64,000 nt of DNA from an uncultured Lachnospiraceae bacterium (GTDB lineage: Bacteria; Bacillota; Clostridia; Lachnospirales; Lachnospiraceae), in assembly GCA_910584685.1 (NCBI GenBank), contig CAJUAO010000002.1, positions 124,001-188,000 of the forward strand, read 5' to 3'. Under the pieces are notes generated by a model. It saw only the letters and a list, made by a program, of their open reading frames with translations. It searched no databases and was not told the origin of the DNA. Position numbers and translations under genes: made by a program. Shown in pieces: positions 8,794-19,042 of the stretch; position 1 is the stretch's first letter; each line of letters begins with the position of its first letter.

Positions 8794-11022
8794 TTATTTT
8801 TTCACCGTTACAACAGCCTTAAACAAATCCCCGTCAATAACTACATTTAAGCTGCCTCCCTGTATTTCCATAAGACTTTTGGCTATAGACAGACCAAGTC
8901 CGCTGCCTTCCGTATTTCTGGAGCTGTCGCCTCTTACAAACCTTTCCATAAGCTCATCTCCCGATACGTTCAGCTCATTTTTTGATATGTTTTTAAGTGT
9001 GACCGATATGTGGGAATCGCTTTCCTCTACATCTATGTATACCCTTGACTCCTCCGTGGCGTACTTGTATATATTTTGTATAAGATTATCAAAGCATCTC
9101 CATAGAAGCCTTCCGTCTGCAACCGCCAAGGCCTGTCCGCTTCCGTATTTTATTACGGGCTTTATTCTGCGGCTTTGAAGCTTTTCCTCCGATTCGCCTA
9201 TAATCTGCTCAAGCATTACATTTATATTTATAGACTCAGGGTTTACAGGCATGTTTCCTGTTGACGCCTTTGACGCGTCAATTAAATCCTGCACAAGCTT
9301 TTTCAATCTTTCAGACTGTCTTTTTAAAACGGCTATATACTCTTTGGCCTTTTCATTTTCTATATTTTCCTTATCTAAAAGGTCCACATAGCTTATAATA
9401 GACGTAATAGGCGTCTTTATGTCATGGGATACGTTTGTTATAAGCTCTGTCTTCATCCGTTCGCTCTTTATGCGTTCCTCCACTGCCGCCTGTATTCCGC
9501 CTCCAATGTTGTTTATTGTATCTCCGTGGCTCTTAAACTCTGACATCATATGGGACGTATCTATCTTATACTCCGTATTCCCCTCTGCTATTTCCTTTGC
9601 GCCCTTTTTAAGCATGTTCATATTTATAAGGGCCGCTATAAGAAATACTGCCAGTATAATGTCCGTCATCCACATAATTACCCATGAAGCCGTATCCGTA
9701 TAGTCTGAAACAGCGCCGATAAAAAATGACTTAATTATTATAACTCCACAGTATACGCCAAGATATTTTCCGTATATATGTATATGTCTCCACAGGTACG
9801 AAATACACCGTTTTATATACCTGCATATTTTATAAATCAATGTTCTCTTAAAAAATATCCCTGCTTTTACCCTTACTGCTATTGTGTTCAGAAAGAAAGG
9901 ATACATAACCGACATAATGCATGCCATTATTGCTGCCCCGATAATTCCAAATATATACATTACGTCATTATATATTCCCTTCTCAAGCAATGCGTCGAAT
10001 AGTACTGCGGCGGCAATATATATAATTATCAGTATTTCCAAAGGAATCTTCTCTATTCTGCCGCATAATACGCTCTCACCGTCAGGTTTTCTTCCTGCCG
10101 ATATGCACAGAAGAATACTTGAAGCCAGAAAAACAATAATTCCTGCAATAAGCGCCCCTAACGTATATTTTTCAATTATATCTCCATACTTAAGGAAGGG
10201 CGAAAAATAAAAGGCGTCACGGGCAGTCAGCTCTGCTTTCACATATTCGGTATACTCAAGCTCAATATCGGTAATTATATAATACTCATATATTATTTCC
10301 TCATTAAACGCATCATACTCTAAATAATTCCTTTTAAGGCGGCATCCCTTTGATGTAAAGCTGCTTTCAAATTCATCCAGGCTTTTCATAAACCGTGTGT
10401 CCATGCTTAAATCTATGTGATATGTATAACCGCAAGCCCCTACGGCAAGAATGTTATCCGAATAAATTTCTACAGACATGTTTTCTAATATATTCTCCTT
10501 TGACACCGCCTGAACATCATAAAACTCGCTGCCTTCATTCTCAGCCCTGTACTTTTCAAGCCATTTATCAGCTATTTCACTGAGACTGTAGGAATAAAAA
10601 TATGCCCCGTTCTCATAATAGCTTTTTACATATCTTCCCGTATTCTTATACTGATAATCATTGTTGTAATAGTTTTCCATTGTTGGAAAGCTGTCGTCTG
10701 ACGGCTTAAGCTTAAAAAAATAATTGCTGTTTTCCTCTGAATAAATATCAGTATATTCCAAATATGTTTCTGTAATATCGTACACAAAACAATTATACAT
10801 TCCGTTTAAAACATCATCCCTCGTCCTGTCTGTTATATTCTTAAGAGCCTGCTCCCTAAAGCTTAAATTTTCCCCTGTTATCCTTAAATCATCCGTTACC
10901 GTAAAGCCTCTGTCCATGCACACGCCGAGAACGATTGCCCCGCATACTGACACGGGCAGTGAAACTGCTGCCAGTATGAAGCATATGGCCTTTACCCATT
11001 TCTTACTTAATATTCTTTTCAT
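8794..11022 (-). CDS. Sensor histidine kinase
   Basis: This is the membrane sensor of a two-component pair. An N-terminal helix (KAICFILAAVSLPVSVCGAI) is followed by about 250 extracellular residues, then several hydrophobic helices, a HAMP-like linker, the dimerisation box VSHDIKTPITSI carrying the phospho-accepting His, and an ATP-binding domain with the G-box GSGLGLSIAKSLM. The whole reading frame could begin four codons earlier. The ATG at 11022 is preferred because GAGGG stands five bases before it. It lies directly downstream of the response regulator gene. The extracellular sensor domain is not one I recognise, so the signal is unknown. Confidence 0.9.
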   Translation of the reverse strand: MKRILSKKWVKAICFILAAVSLPVSVCGAIVLGVCMDRGFTVTDDLRITGENLSFREQALKNITDRTRDDVLNGMYNCFVYDITETYLEYTDIYSEENSNYFFKLKPSDDSFPTMENYYNNDYQYKNTGRYVKSYYENGAYFYSYSLSEIADKWLEKYRAENEGSEFYDVQAVSKENILENMSVEIYSDNILAVGACGYTYHIDLSMDTRFMKSLDEFESSFTSKGCRLKRNYLEYDAFNEEIIYEYYIITDIELEYTEYVKAELTARDAFYFSPFLKYGDIIEKYTLGALIAGIIVFLASSILLCISAGRKPDGESVLCGRIEKIPLEILIIIYIAAAVLFDALLEKGIYNDVMYIFGIIGAAIMACIMSVMYPFFLNTIAVRVKAGIFFKRTLIYKICRYIKRCISYLWRHIHIYGKYLGVYCGVIIIKSFFIGAVSDYTDTASWVIMWMTDIILAVFLIAALINMNMLKKGAKEIAEGNTEYKIDTSHMMSEFKSHGDTINNIGGGIQAAVEERIKSERMKTELITNVSHDIKTPITSIISYVDLLDKENIENEKAKEYIAVLKRQSERLKKLVQDLIDASKASTGNMPVNPESININVMLEQIIGESEEKLQSRRIKPVIKYGSGQALAVADGRLLWRCFDNLIQNIYKYATEESRVYIDVEESDSHISVTLKNISKNELNVSGDELMERFVRGDSSRNTEGSGLGLSIAKSLMEIQGGSLNVVIDGDLFKAVVTVKK

Positions 11023-11058
11023 ATTAACCCTCATTTTCCTAAAAAAGATTTTTCACTT

Positions 11059-11745
11059 TTATTCAAGCTTATAGCCCTGTCCCCACACTACCTTTAAATG
11101 TCTCGGCTCAGAAGGGTTTATCTCTATCTTTTCCCTCAAATGTCTTATATGTACCGCCACTGTTCCCTCTGAGCCAAGGGGAGTATCCTCCCACACCTCT
11201 CTGTAAATATCCTTTGGCGAATAAACCTTCCCGGGATTTTTCATAAATAGCTTTAAAATCTGAAATTCCGTAGGCGTCAGCATTATTTTCTCCCCGTCGA
11301 CCGTAACCTCCTTGGAATCGTCGTCAAGCAAAACCTCTCCCGCCTTTAATATGTTATCTCCCTCCTGCCTGCTTCCTCCAAGTGTCATATACCTTCTAAG
11401 CTGCGCCCTTACCCTTGCTATAAGCTCCACGGGATTAAAGGGCTTTGTCACGTAATCATCCGCCCCTACGTTTAGTCCCAGTATTTTATCTGTATCCTCC
11501 CCCTTTGCCGTAAGAAGAATAATGGGCACATTATTATTTTTTCTTATTTTTGCCATTGCAGTAATGCCGTCCATCTTTGGCATCATAATATCCATAACCA
11601 CCAGATGTATCTCATTATCGTCAGTTATGCCGACTGCCTCCTCCCCGTTATATGCCTTATATATTTTATGTCCCTCTCCTTCCAGATAAATACTTAGCGC
11701 CTCCACTATATCCTTTTCATCATCACATATAAGTATGTTGTACAT
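11059..11745 (-). CDS. OmpR/PhoB-family response regulator
   Basis: This is a receiver domain with the acidic pair in NILICDDEKD, the phosphorylated Asp52 in VVMDIMMPKMDG and the conserved Lys in LLTAKGED, followed by an OmpR-type winged-helix DNA-binding domain (TPTEFQILKLFMKNPG, VAVHIRHLREKIE, VWGQGYKLE). It is the partner of the kinase encoded just downstream. The start at 11745 was chosen over an upstream in-frame codon because GGAAGGAG lies seven bases before it and the receiver domain begins there. Nothing in the context names a target, though the next genes upstream encode polysaccharide-degrading and surface proteins. Confidence 0.93.
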   Translation of the reverse strand: MYNILICDDEKDIVEALSIYLEGEGHKIYKAYNGEEAVGITDDNEIHLVVMDIMMPKMDGITAMAKIRKNNNVPIILLTAKGEDTDKILGLNVGADDYVTKPFNPVELIARVRAQLRRYMTLGGSRQEGDNILKAGEVLLDDDSKEVTVDGEKIMLTPTEFQILKLFMKNPGKVYSPKDIYREVWEDTPLGSEGTVAVHIRHLREKIEINPSEPRHLKVVWGQGYKLE

Positions 11746-11884
11746 TACTGTTCTCCTTCCATATGTCACATCACAGGGCTTTTATGATGTGGTGTCATTA
11801 TGCCAGATATTTATTTAAGATTAAAGTACTTAAACATTTAAAAATTCTTTAAGATATATTTTATAAGCTTCTAAAATGCAAAAC

Positions 11885-11933
11885 AGCCGCCATTATTTTA
11901 AACGGAGCATATCAACTCCCAATAATGACGGCT
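11885..11933 (-). terminator. Probable terminator of the GH43 gene
   Basis: Positions 11885-11897 pair with 11921-11933 (13 bp, one G-U). The long loop contains a small inner stem. On the minus strand the stem is followed by GTTTTGCATTTT. It lies 26 bases after the GH43 stop codon and before the response regulator gene. Confidence 0.65.
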
Positions 11934-11959
11934 TACTCTTTAAAATGCTTTCTGCTTTT

Positions 11960-13642
11960 TTAATTACCCCACTTTGCCATTAACGCGTCATACTCCTCCT
12001 TAGTTATCGGCACAAAGGAGCCATGCTTTGCGCCCTCCGGCATCTTATAGGTTCCCTTCTCCATGCGGACAAAGTTTGCGGTTTTCAAATCCTCAAGACT
12101 GTTTGCAATAAGAGGAAAATATCCCACGCCTGAATTTTTTCCTGTATATCCGTCCATGTAAAGCACCCACTTTTCCTCGCCGTTTATCTTATATATGGCA
12201 GGTCCTTCTACTCCTGTCTCCCCTGCTATCCTTGTCTTTACCAGAGAAAAATCCCCCAACACTGCGTCGCTTGTTTCAAGCAGTATGGAAAGCTCGTTTT
12301 CATTTTTTGTAAACCTGTAAAATGTTCCCTGATATTCTATCATTGACGTGTCTATAAAGGTAGTTCCTGCATCTGTATCCTTATAAATCTGCGGCTCGGT
12401 AAAGGTATAGAAATCCCTTGTCTTTGCATACCAGATTTTCTTTCCGTCTCCTCCCTTAAGACCTGTAGCCCAGTATACTACATATTCTCCTGTAGTCTTG
12501 TCATAGGTGGTTTCCGGAGCCCACATACACGCCGCATTTTCAGGGGCAATAAGTATAAGCCTTTCCTCTGACCAGTTTATAAGGTCGTCTGATTCCCATA
12601 TTCTTATATAACGGCTTCCGTTTCCTCCGTAGGCTCCCCAGTCTCCCCCGTTTGCATCAAGGTCTGTTCCGATAAGGTAAAACCTGTCTCCCTCCGGTGA
12701 ACGGACTAAATAGGAATCCCTAACGCCTTTTGTTCCAAGCTCAGCCTTAAGAACAGGCTCGTTTTTGTTTATCGCTGTCCAATAAAAGCCGTCTTCACTT
12801 GTGGCCATGTGTATATGCTGGCTCTCCCCGTTGCCGTATATATTTCCTCTGAAATATGTATACACATATGCGCTGTATTCCTTTTCTTCCGGCTTAGCCT
12901 TTATGGTAAGCTTAAATTCCTTTGTTGTCGTATAATCCCCTGACGTAAGGGTTGCAGTAAGTGTAGCTGTCTCGTCCTTATCGCCTCTTGTCACAACTCC
13001 CGCAGGTATCCTGCCATCCTCTCCCGTTGGAGTAATTGTAACAAGGTCTGTCCTGTCGCAGCTCCATTTTATATCTATCTCATTATTTTCTCCTGCCTTT
13101 TCCTTAAGTGTAATATTTCCTCTTACATTGTCGGTATTATGGAGAAGATTATTTGCAATATTATCTATTTTTACAGGCGCAGCCTCATTTTTTGACAATA
13201 TAGTAAACTTAAAGTATTTTACATTTGAATTGCTGTCTACTGAAACTACTACCTCCTGACTTTCCGCAAGCTCTGTGTTTACCTTTCCCTTATTATTTAC
13301 GGCATCGCCCTTTAAAACATAATATGATGTCATAAGCTTATTATATACAAGAGGAAAATTTAAGTCATAGACAATCTTATCCGCCGACTCATTTTCTCCA
13401 AGGAGAGTCTTTAAAAGCTCCTTTGTTTCCTCATCCGCAGCGTCATTGCCATAAGTAACCTTGGATAAATCTACTGTAGTTTCCTCCTCATCCTTTGAAG
13501 GTTTCTTCCTTGTGGTCTTTTCCTCCCCTGTCTTTTTAGTTGTTTCCTTCTCATTGACTGATTCCTTGTCACCGCAGGCAGTACATGCAAGAATTCCTGC
13601 AAATAATACTGCCAGCCATAAATACAATTTCCTTTTCCTCAT
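11960..13642 (-). CDS. Glycoside hydrolase family 43 lipoprotein
   Basis: This is a secreted, lipid-anchored enzyme likely to act on arabinose- or xylose-containing plant polysaccharide. It has a signal peptide ending near Cys20, then a Lys/Glu/Thr linker, an Ig-like domain at about residues 95-250 (DETATLTATLTSGDYTTTKE) of the kind often joined to GH43, and a five-bladed propeller domain from about 255 to 540. Visible GH43-like acidic sites are Asp309 (VRDSYL), Glu377 (WAPETTYD), Asp431 (FIDTSM) and Glu479 (GVEGPAIYK), the last being the likely general acid. I could not identify the general base with certainty. The start follows AAAGGAGGCAGCTTTT. The exact substrate is not determined. Confidence 0.82.
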   Translation of the reverse strand: MRKRKLYLWLAVLFAGILACTACGDKESVNEKETTKKTGEEKTTRKKPSKDEEETTVDLSKVTYGNDAADEETKELLKTLLGENESADKIVYDLNFPLVYNKLMTSYYVLKGDAVNNKGKVNTELAESQEVVVSVDSNSNVKYFKFTILSKNEAAPVKIDNIANNLLHNTDNVRGNITLKEKAGENNEIDIKWSCDRTDLVTITPTGEDGRIPAGVVTRGDKDETATLTATLTSGDYTTTKEFKLTIKAKPEEKEYSAYVYTYFRGNIYGNGESQHIHMATSEDGFYWTAINKNEPVLKAELGTKGVRDSYLVRSPEGDRFYLIGTDLDANGGDWGAYGGNGSRYIRIWESDDLINWSEERLILIAPENAACMWAPETTYDKTTGEYVVYWATGLKGGDGKKIWYAKTRDFYTFTEPQIYKDTDAGTTFIDTSMIEYQGTFYRFTKNENELSILLETSDAVLGDFSLVKTRIAGETGVEGPAIYKINGEEKWVLYMDGYTGKNSGVGYFPLIANSLEDLKTANFVRMEKGTYKMPEGAKHGSFVPITKEEYDALMAKWGN

Positions 13643-13656
13643 AAAAGCTGCCTCCT

Positions 13657-15702
13657 TTAAATAACACTTTTTCTATACATATTAAGACTGTGCATTGCCC
13701 TTGTTGCGCTTACGTAAAGCGCCTGAAGCCCAAAGCCTGACCCGGAATACCTTTCATCATAAAATGGTATATGGACACAGTCAAACTCTAAACCCTTTGC
13801 CATGTAAAACGTAGTGACCGTAACGCCCTTTGCAAATTTCTCCGTCTCCTTATCCATATATATGCAATCGGGTATTGAGCTGTTTTTAAGTATATCGTAT
13901 ACGTGCATGGCTTCCTCCTGACTATAACAAAGCACAGCCACAGTCTCGTACTCCTGCTCCTTAAGCTGCCTTTTTATATTGGCGGATATATTGTCAAACA
14001 TGCCTGCTTCACTGTCAGCCTCTATAAGCCCCGGAGCCTCGCCATGCCGCTCAAAGAACTCTATATCCCTCTCATTTATTATATCTGCGGCAAACTGTCC
14101 AATCTCAACTGTCTGACGGTAGCTTTTCTTCATCTCCACGGTTGTTATACCGTTTCCAAATATTTCTCTTATAAAGCTTACTGCATCTGTTTGTCCGTCT
14201 CCTATGGTCTGATTCCTGTCCCCGAGAATAGTCATGGGGCACTTAAATACCTTCTCTATAATGGCGTACTGTATATAAGTGTAATCCTGCATCTCATCTA
14301 TAATAAGATGCTTTATTGGCCTGTGGGCCCTTGTTCCAAAAAGAAGGTATTTTAAATACAGCATAGGAAAAACATCCTCATATACTATAACGTCTCCGTA
14401 GAAGCCGTACGCCATTCCCATATCAATAAGCATTTTCCCGTATATTTTCCTTACGTCACGGGTTTCATAAAGCCTGTTAAACCTGTCCTTTATTATTTCC
14501 GTCTCCAGCTCGTCAAAATCCACGCCTGTAAGGGTTTCCACCTCGTCGATGGCATATTCCGCTATTGCCTCCATACGCCTAAGAAGAGGTATCTCCGTAA
14601 ATTTCTCATAAAATAAAACTCTTATTTCTTCATCGCTCTTTTCAAGCTTTTTAAAGGCTACAGGTCTGAAATTAACTATATCTGCCTCAAGTCCAAGGAC
14701 ATATCCGTTTATTTCTCTTGTAAACTCCTTTGACTGCTTGTACTTCATGTACTTTCCAAAGCCTCTTTGTATTATCTGCTCTATCTGGTCATATCTGTCC
14801 TGACAGGTGCCTGCTTCTGACAGCTCCCTTGCGGCAAAATAATCAAACTCCATCTCCCTTATATTTTCCTCGTTCAGCTCCGGCAATATATGTGATATAT
14901 AATCGGCAAACACATTGTTTGGAGACAGGATAAGAATATTGTTTGCCTTTAACAAGCCCCTGCTGTTGTATAAAAGATACGCTACCCTGTGAAGGGCTAT
15001 CGACGTTTTTCCCGAGCCTGCCGTTCCCTGTACCACAAGTATTCTGCTTCCCTTATCGCGTATAATTCTGTTCTGCTCCTTTTGTATTGTTGTTACTATA
15101 TTTTTCAGCCTGTCGCTTCCGTTCAGTGAAAGCTCCTTCTTTAGCACATCATCATCTATATTAATGTCACTTTCAAAAAAATACTTAAGCTTTCCGTTTT
15201 TTATCTTATATTGACGCTTGCAGCTTATCTCTCCCGTCATTTCGCCTGCAGGCGCCGTAAAGGAGGCCCTCCCCTTGTCATAATCATAAAAGAGGCTTGA
15301 CACAGGAGCTCTCCAGTCAAATACAAGAGGTACTCCGGCCGCCTTTTCGGAAAAGCTTCCTATGCCTATATAATAGCTTTCCGGCTCCTCCTCCCCGTCG
15401 TATATAAAATCTATCCTTGCAAAATAAGGCGAGTTAAGCATTTTGAGATACCTGTTTTTCTCCTTTTCCTTAGCGTCGTTTTCATTGACCTTTACCTGTC
15501 TGTTCTGACTGTTATCATAATTTTCATAGCCATACTCGTCAAACTCATTATAGCTTTCCCAGTAGTACTCATCCATCTTTTGTATCTCTTCGTCAATATT
15601 TTCAATGCTTTTATCTATTTCGCCAATTTTTTTCTTAAGCTTTACGATTACATTTTCTAAGTAGCTCTCCTCTTCCTGTCTGTCACATTCCCTTTTTTCC
15701 AT
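13657..15702 (-). CDS. HelD-like superfamily 1 helicase/ATPase
   Basis: This is a UvrD/Rep-family ATPase of the HelD type. In Firmicutes HelD binds RNA polymerase and releases stalled enzyme from DNA. An N-terminal coiled coil (residues about 5-50, VIVKLKKKIGEIDKSIENID) is the arm seen in HelD. Walker A is GTAGSGKTSIALHRVAYL and the helicase motifs include LIIDEMQDYTY, GDRNQTI and the C-terminal VTTFYMAKGLEFDCVHI. Length, about 680 residues, is normal for the family. Two starts are possible: 15720, where the RBS is too close, and 15702, with GAGG 12 bases upstream. It lies only 15 bases after the GH43 start region and is likely co-transcribed with it. Confidence 0.85.
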   Translation of the reverse strand: MEKRECDRQEEESYLENVIVKLKKKIGEIDKSIENIDEEIQKMDEYYWESYNEFDEYGYENYDNSQNRQVKVNENDAKEKEKNRYLKMLNSPYFARIDFIYDGEEEPESYYIGIGSFSEKAAGVPLVFDWRAPVSSLFYDYDKGRASFTAPAGEMTGEISCKRQYKIKNGKLKYFFESDINIDDDVLKKELSLNGSDRLKNIVTTIQKEQNRIIRDKGSRILVVQGTAGSGKTSIALHRVAYLLYNSRGLLKANNILILSPNNVFADYISHILPELNEENIREMEFDYFAARELSEAGTCQDRYDQIEQIIQRGFGKYMKYKQSKEFTREINGYVLGLEADIVNFRPVAFKKLEKSDEEIRVLFYEKFTEIPLLRRMEAIAEYAIDEVETLTGVDFDELETEIIKDRFNRLYETRDVRKIYGKMLIDMGMAYGFYGDVIVYEDVFPMLYLKYLLFGTRAHRPIKHLIIDEMQDYTYIQYAIIEKVFKCPMTILGDRNQTIGDGQTDAVSFIREIFGNGITTVEMKKSYRQTVEIGQFAADIINERDIEFFERHGEAPGLIEADSEAGMFDNISANIKRQLKEQEYETVAVLCYSQEEAMHVYDILKNSSIPDCIYMDKETEKFAKGVTVTTFYMAKGLEFDCVHIPFYDERYSGSGFGLQALYVSATRAMHSLNMYRKSVI

Positions 15703-15778
15703 AATAATTCCATACCTCATCCTGTTTTAATATGCGGTTTCTGCTTAAAAAAGCAAACTGTAAGACTAAAATACAATA

Positions 15779-16675
15779 TTACGACTTCTGCTCCCTTTTG
15801 TTAAATACCGACTTTAGCATCTGAAGTCCCACAATAACCATGCAGCCTATAGCGAAGAACAATATGCTGAAGGTATCAAAGCTAAGAGCCTCCCTTGGAT
15901 TATCCTTGAGGCTTGTTGGTCCCATAATAATGGCATAAAAGGAGCCTGTCATCATTCCTATGATAAAATACATCATTGCCGAGCGGTGCTTTGCCAAAAG
16001 ATATTTAAGCCCCTTAACCACGGAGCAAATGCCTGCAACACAGCCAAGTCCGAAAATTATAAGAGCCGGAACATACTTAAGCTGAAGCTTCACCGTTCCG
16101 GAAATTGCCGTCATAATAGCCTGATACAAGCCAAATACCAGCATAAGGGTAGAGCCTGAAATACCGGGAAGCACCATGGCTGATATGGCGCACATTGCGC
16201 ATATAAACAAAAGTATTCCCGTACCTGCTGAAAATTCACCCCACGCCAAATCTATTCCGTCACCTGACATATGGCCTGACAGATATGTCACGGCTGCCAC
16301 AAGGGCTGCTCCAAGTACGGCAAACACAATATTCTTATATTTTCCTGCAAATTCCTCTTTCTCCTCAATAATAATTATAGGCATTGCAACAAGTATAAAG
16401 CCTATAAACATAGAGCTTATCTCATATATATTCTTTTCAAACACTGCCTTTATTACAAGGGACGCCGACGCCATACCTACTACCCAGCCTAACCCCAGCT
16501 TTATAAGAAATCTTATGGCTGCCATTCTTTTTTCCCTGTCCCTTGACACTATATTATTTAATGATGTGATAAATTCATCATATATTCCCATTAAAAACGC
16601 TATAGTGCCGCCTGATACTCCCGGCACGCTGTCGGCAAGGGCCATTAAAAATCCGCCTAACACACGTAAAATCAT
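15779..16675 (-). CDS. DUF368 membrane protein, PopT-type polyprenyl-phosphate transporter
   Basis: This is a polytopic membrane protein of about 298 residues with the two DUF368 repeats: ADSVPGVSGGTIAFLMG at the N-terminus and VLPGISGSTLMLVFGLY in the second half. DUF368 proteins (PopT) were shown in 2022 to recycle undecaprenyl phosphate across the membrane for cell-wall synthesis, together with the unrelated DedA family. The frame is open for 46 more codons upstream, but that stretch is Lys/Ile-rich, overlaps the previous gene and lacks homology to the family. The ATG at 16675 with AAGGA 11 bases before it fits the family start. It follows an aminotransferase gene. Confidence 0.85.
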   Translation of the reverse strand: MILRVLGGFLMALADSVPGVSGGTIAFLMGIYDEFITSLNNIVSRDREKRMAAIRFLIKLGLGWVVGMASASLVIKAVFEKNIYEISSMFIGFILVAMPIIIIEEKEEFAGKYKNIVFAVLGAALVAAVTYLSGHMSGDGIDLAWGEFSAGTGILLFICAMCAISAMVLPGISGSTLMLVFGLYQAIMTAISGTVKLQLKYVPALIIFGLGCVAGICSVVKGLKYLLAKHRSAMMYFIIGMMTGSFYAIIMGPTSLKDNPREALSFDTFSILFFAIGCMVIVGLQMLKSVFNKREQKS

Positions 16676-16781
16676 ATTATTTATAATCCTTTCAAAATCT
16701 TTATTATTTCTTTTTATAATGCTTTTCTTTCTAAATGCTTTCCTTATACAAATATATATAAATATATATTTATTTTTTCTT

Positions 16782-17846
16782 TTATTTTTCCATAAATTCC
16801 TTAATCTTTTCAAACAGCTTTTCCATTTCCTCGTCTGTTCCTATGGTTATTCTCAGATAATCCTTTATGAGGGGATTATCCCAATGCCTTACAAAAACAT
16901 TGTTGTCCCGAAGATAGTTAAACAGAGCGGTCATGTCATAAGCCTTATGTGTTGCAAATATAAAGTTTGTCTTTGAGTCAGGATATGTAAAGCCAAGCTC
17001 CGAAAGCCTTTTCTTTGTATTTTCCCTTGTTTCAATAACCTTTTTTCTTATCCTGTCAAAATATTCCTTATCCTTTACGGCTGCCTCTCCTGCCAGAATA
17101 GATACATAATTTAATGTGTACGAGTTTATGGAATTCTTAACGTCATTAAGGGCTGATATAAGCTCCCTGCAGCCTATGGCGTAGCCTATGCGCATTCCCG
17201 CCATTGAACGTGACTTGCTGAAGGTCTGCACTACCAGCAGATTGTCATATCTTTTTGTAAGCTCTATGGCGCTTTCACCGCCAAAGTCTATATACGCCTC
17301 GTCGATAATAACAACTGAGGCAGGATTAGCCCTCACTATTTTTTCAACCTCCCCAAGCTCCATGTAAACCGACGTAGGGGCGTTTGGGTTCGGTATAATA
17401 ATACCACCGTTTTCCCTTATATAGTCATCTGTATCTATGGTAAAATCTTCCTTTAGATGCGGCGTCTCATACGGTATATTGTAAAGGTCCGCCCACACGG
17501 GATAAAAGGAATATGTTATTTCAGGAAACAAAACAGGCTTATCTGAGTTAAAAAACGTAAGAAAGCAATTTGCTATAACATCATCAGAGCCTACCCCCGC
17601 AAATACCATATCCTCCTCCACATTATAAAACCTTGCCAGCGCCCTTATAAGAGGCGCCATAGTCTTGTCTGGATACAGACGCAGCATAGCTGTGTTCTTT
17701 TCTATTTCCCTTATAGCCTCTGTTACCTTTTCCGACGGAGGATAGGGACATTCATTTGTATTAAGCTTTATCATATTTTTATTGTCAGGCTGTTCCCCTG
17801 CAATATACGGCTCAACCTTTCTGATATTCTTTTCCCAAGGCTTCAT
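16782..17846 (-). CDS. hisC: Histidinol-phosphate aminotransferase-like PLP enzyme
   Basis: This is a fold-type I aminotransferase of 354 residues. The pyridoxal-phosphate lysine is Lys211 in TFSKSRSMAGMRIGYAIG. Asp182 and Tyr185 (IDEAYIDF) contact the cofactor as in HisC. The N-terminal LNTNECPYPPS and the Gly-Ser-Asp motif GVGSDD are HisC hallmarks. HisC converts imidazole-acetol phosphate to histidinol phosphate, but relatives act on aromatic amino acids. No other his gene is nearby, so the substrate is open. GGAG stands six bases before the ATG and overlaps the end of the upstream aminotransferase gene, so translation is probably coupled. Confidence 0.82.
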   Translation of the reverse strand: MKPWEKNIRKVEPYIAGEQPDNKNMIKLNTNECPYPPSEKVTEAIREIEKNTAMLRLYPDKTMAPLIRALARFYNVEEDMVFAGVGSDDVIANCFLTFFNSDKPVLFPEITYSFYPVWADLYNIPYETPHLKEDFTIDTDDYIRENGGIIIPNPNAPTSVYMELGEVEKIVRANPASVVIIDEAYIDFGGESAIELTKRYDNLLVVQTFSKSRSMAGMRIGYAIGCRELISALNDVKNSINSYTLNYVSILAGEAAVKDKEYFDRIRKKVIETRENTKKRLSELGFTYPDSKTNFIFATHKAYDMTALFNYLRDNNVFVRHWDNPLIKDYLRITIGTDEEMEKLFEKIKEFMEK

Positions 17847-17848
17847 CC

Positions 17849-19042
17849 TTAAGCTCCTTCCTTTATCTTATCCATAAGGCGTTTCCATGCAGGTATCGAG
17901 CTTTCTATGGTTTCGTAGGACACGCAGTATGCAAGCCTTACATAACCCGGACATGCAAAGGAGGAGCCGGGCACTATTATTATATTTTCTTCCTTTGCAA
18001 GAGAGCAGAACTGCTTTTCATCCTCCATTGGCGATTTTACAAACAGGTAAAAGGCGCCGTAAGGCTCTGTAAACTCAAAGCCTATATCCCTTAGGGTATC
18101 TCTTAAAAGCCTTCTGTTTCTGTCATAATAGCCAACGTCGGTTTTTGAGTCTATTGCCCTTGCAACTGCCCTCTGCATAAGGGACGGCGCGTTAACATAT
18201 CCCAGTATACGGTTAGCTATGGTAAGGGCCGACACTACTGTCTCAAAATCCTTCATGCTGCCCGGAATAGTAAGATAGCCTATTCTTTCGCCGGGAAGGG
18301 AAAGAGATTTACTAAAGGAATAGCCTACTATAGTATTTGCATAATAGTGGGGAAGATAAGGCACCTTTACTCCCTCGTACGCCAGCTCCCTGTACGGCTC
18401 GTCAGATATAAGATAAATATCAGTTCCGTATTCCCTGCTCTTTTTTTCAATAACCGATATCATATCCTTTATAACGCTTTCAGGGTATACCACGCCTGTG
18501 GGATTGTTTGGATTGTTTATAAGCACGCATTTTGTCCTTGGCGTAAGCTTTTCTTCAAACTCCTTAAGATTTGGCATAAACTCAGGCTTATTTGGCGATA
18601 CCTCTACAAGCACGCCGTCATAATTGCTTACATATGCCCTGTATTCAAGAAAGTATGGAGCAAAGGCAACAACCTCGTCGCCCGGGTCAAGAAGCGCCCT
18701 GAATACAACATTTAAGCCGCCTGCCGCCCCAACTGTCATAATTATGTTATCCTTAGAATAATTTTCTTCAAAGCGGCGGTTTAAGGACGCCGCTATGTCC
18801 TCCCGTACATCTTCATAGCCTGCATTGCTCATATAGCCATGGACAAACGTAGTTTCCTCATTGTCAATTATATCCTTTATGGCGTCATTTACCGCCTTAG
18901 GCGCCGGTACATTGGGATTTCCAAGACTGAAATCATATACGTTTTCTGCTCCAAACTCCTTCGCCAGTCTTTTTCCTTCCTCAAACATCTCCCTTATAGC
19001 TGAGTTATTTTCTACAAATCCTGTCATTTTCTTTGCTATCAT
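17849..19042 (-). CDS. Class I/II aminotransferase, aspartate aminotransferase-like
   Basis: This is a PLP-dependent aminotransferase of about 397 residues. The cofactor lysine lies in VGYSFSKSLSLPGERIGYL. Other family motifs are VYDFSLGNPNVPAP near the N-terminus, MTVGAAGGLNVVF and INNPNNPTGVVY. Proteins of this type in Clostridia are annotated as pyridoxal-phosphate-dependent aminotransferases with aspartate or aromatic substrates. The frame opens 11 codons upstream, but the ATG at 19042 follows GAGAGG with eight bases between and is preferred. It overlaps the end of the VanZ-like gene by 38 bases and is followed after two bases by the hisC-like gene. Confidence 0.85.
   Translation of the reverse strand: MIAKKMTGFVENNSAIREMFEEGKRLAKEFGAENVYDFSLGNPNVPAPKAVNDAIKDIIDNEETTFVHGYMSNAGYEDVREDIAASLNRRFEENYSKDNIIMTVGAAGGLNVVFRALLDPGDEVVAFAPYFLEYRAYVSNYDGVLVEVSPNKPEFMPNLKEFEEKLTPRTKCVLINNPNNPTGVVYPESVIKDMISVIEKKSREYGTDIYLISDEPYRELAYEGVKVPYLPHYYANTIVGYSFSKSLSLPGERIGYLTIPGSMKDFETVVSALTIANRILGYVNAPSLMQRAVARAIDSKTDVGYYDRNRRLLRDTLRDIGFEFTEPYGAFYLFVKSPMEDEKQFCSLAKEENIIIVPGSSFACPGYVRLAYCVSYETIESSIPAWKRLMDKIKEGA

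Noticed and set aside
13903..14355. Plus-strand open frame of 150 codons inside the helicase gene
   Set aside because: It lies entirely antisense to a clear HelD-like gene, has no RBS and encodes no recognisable domain.
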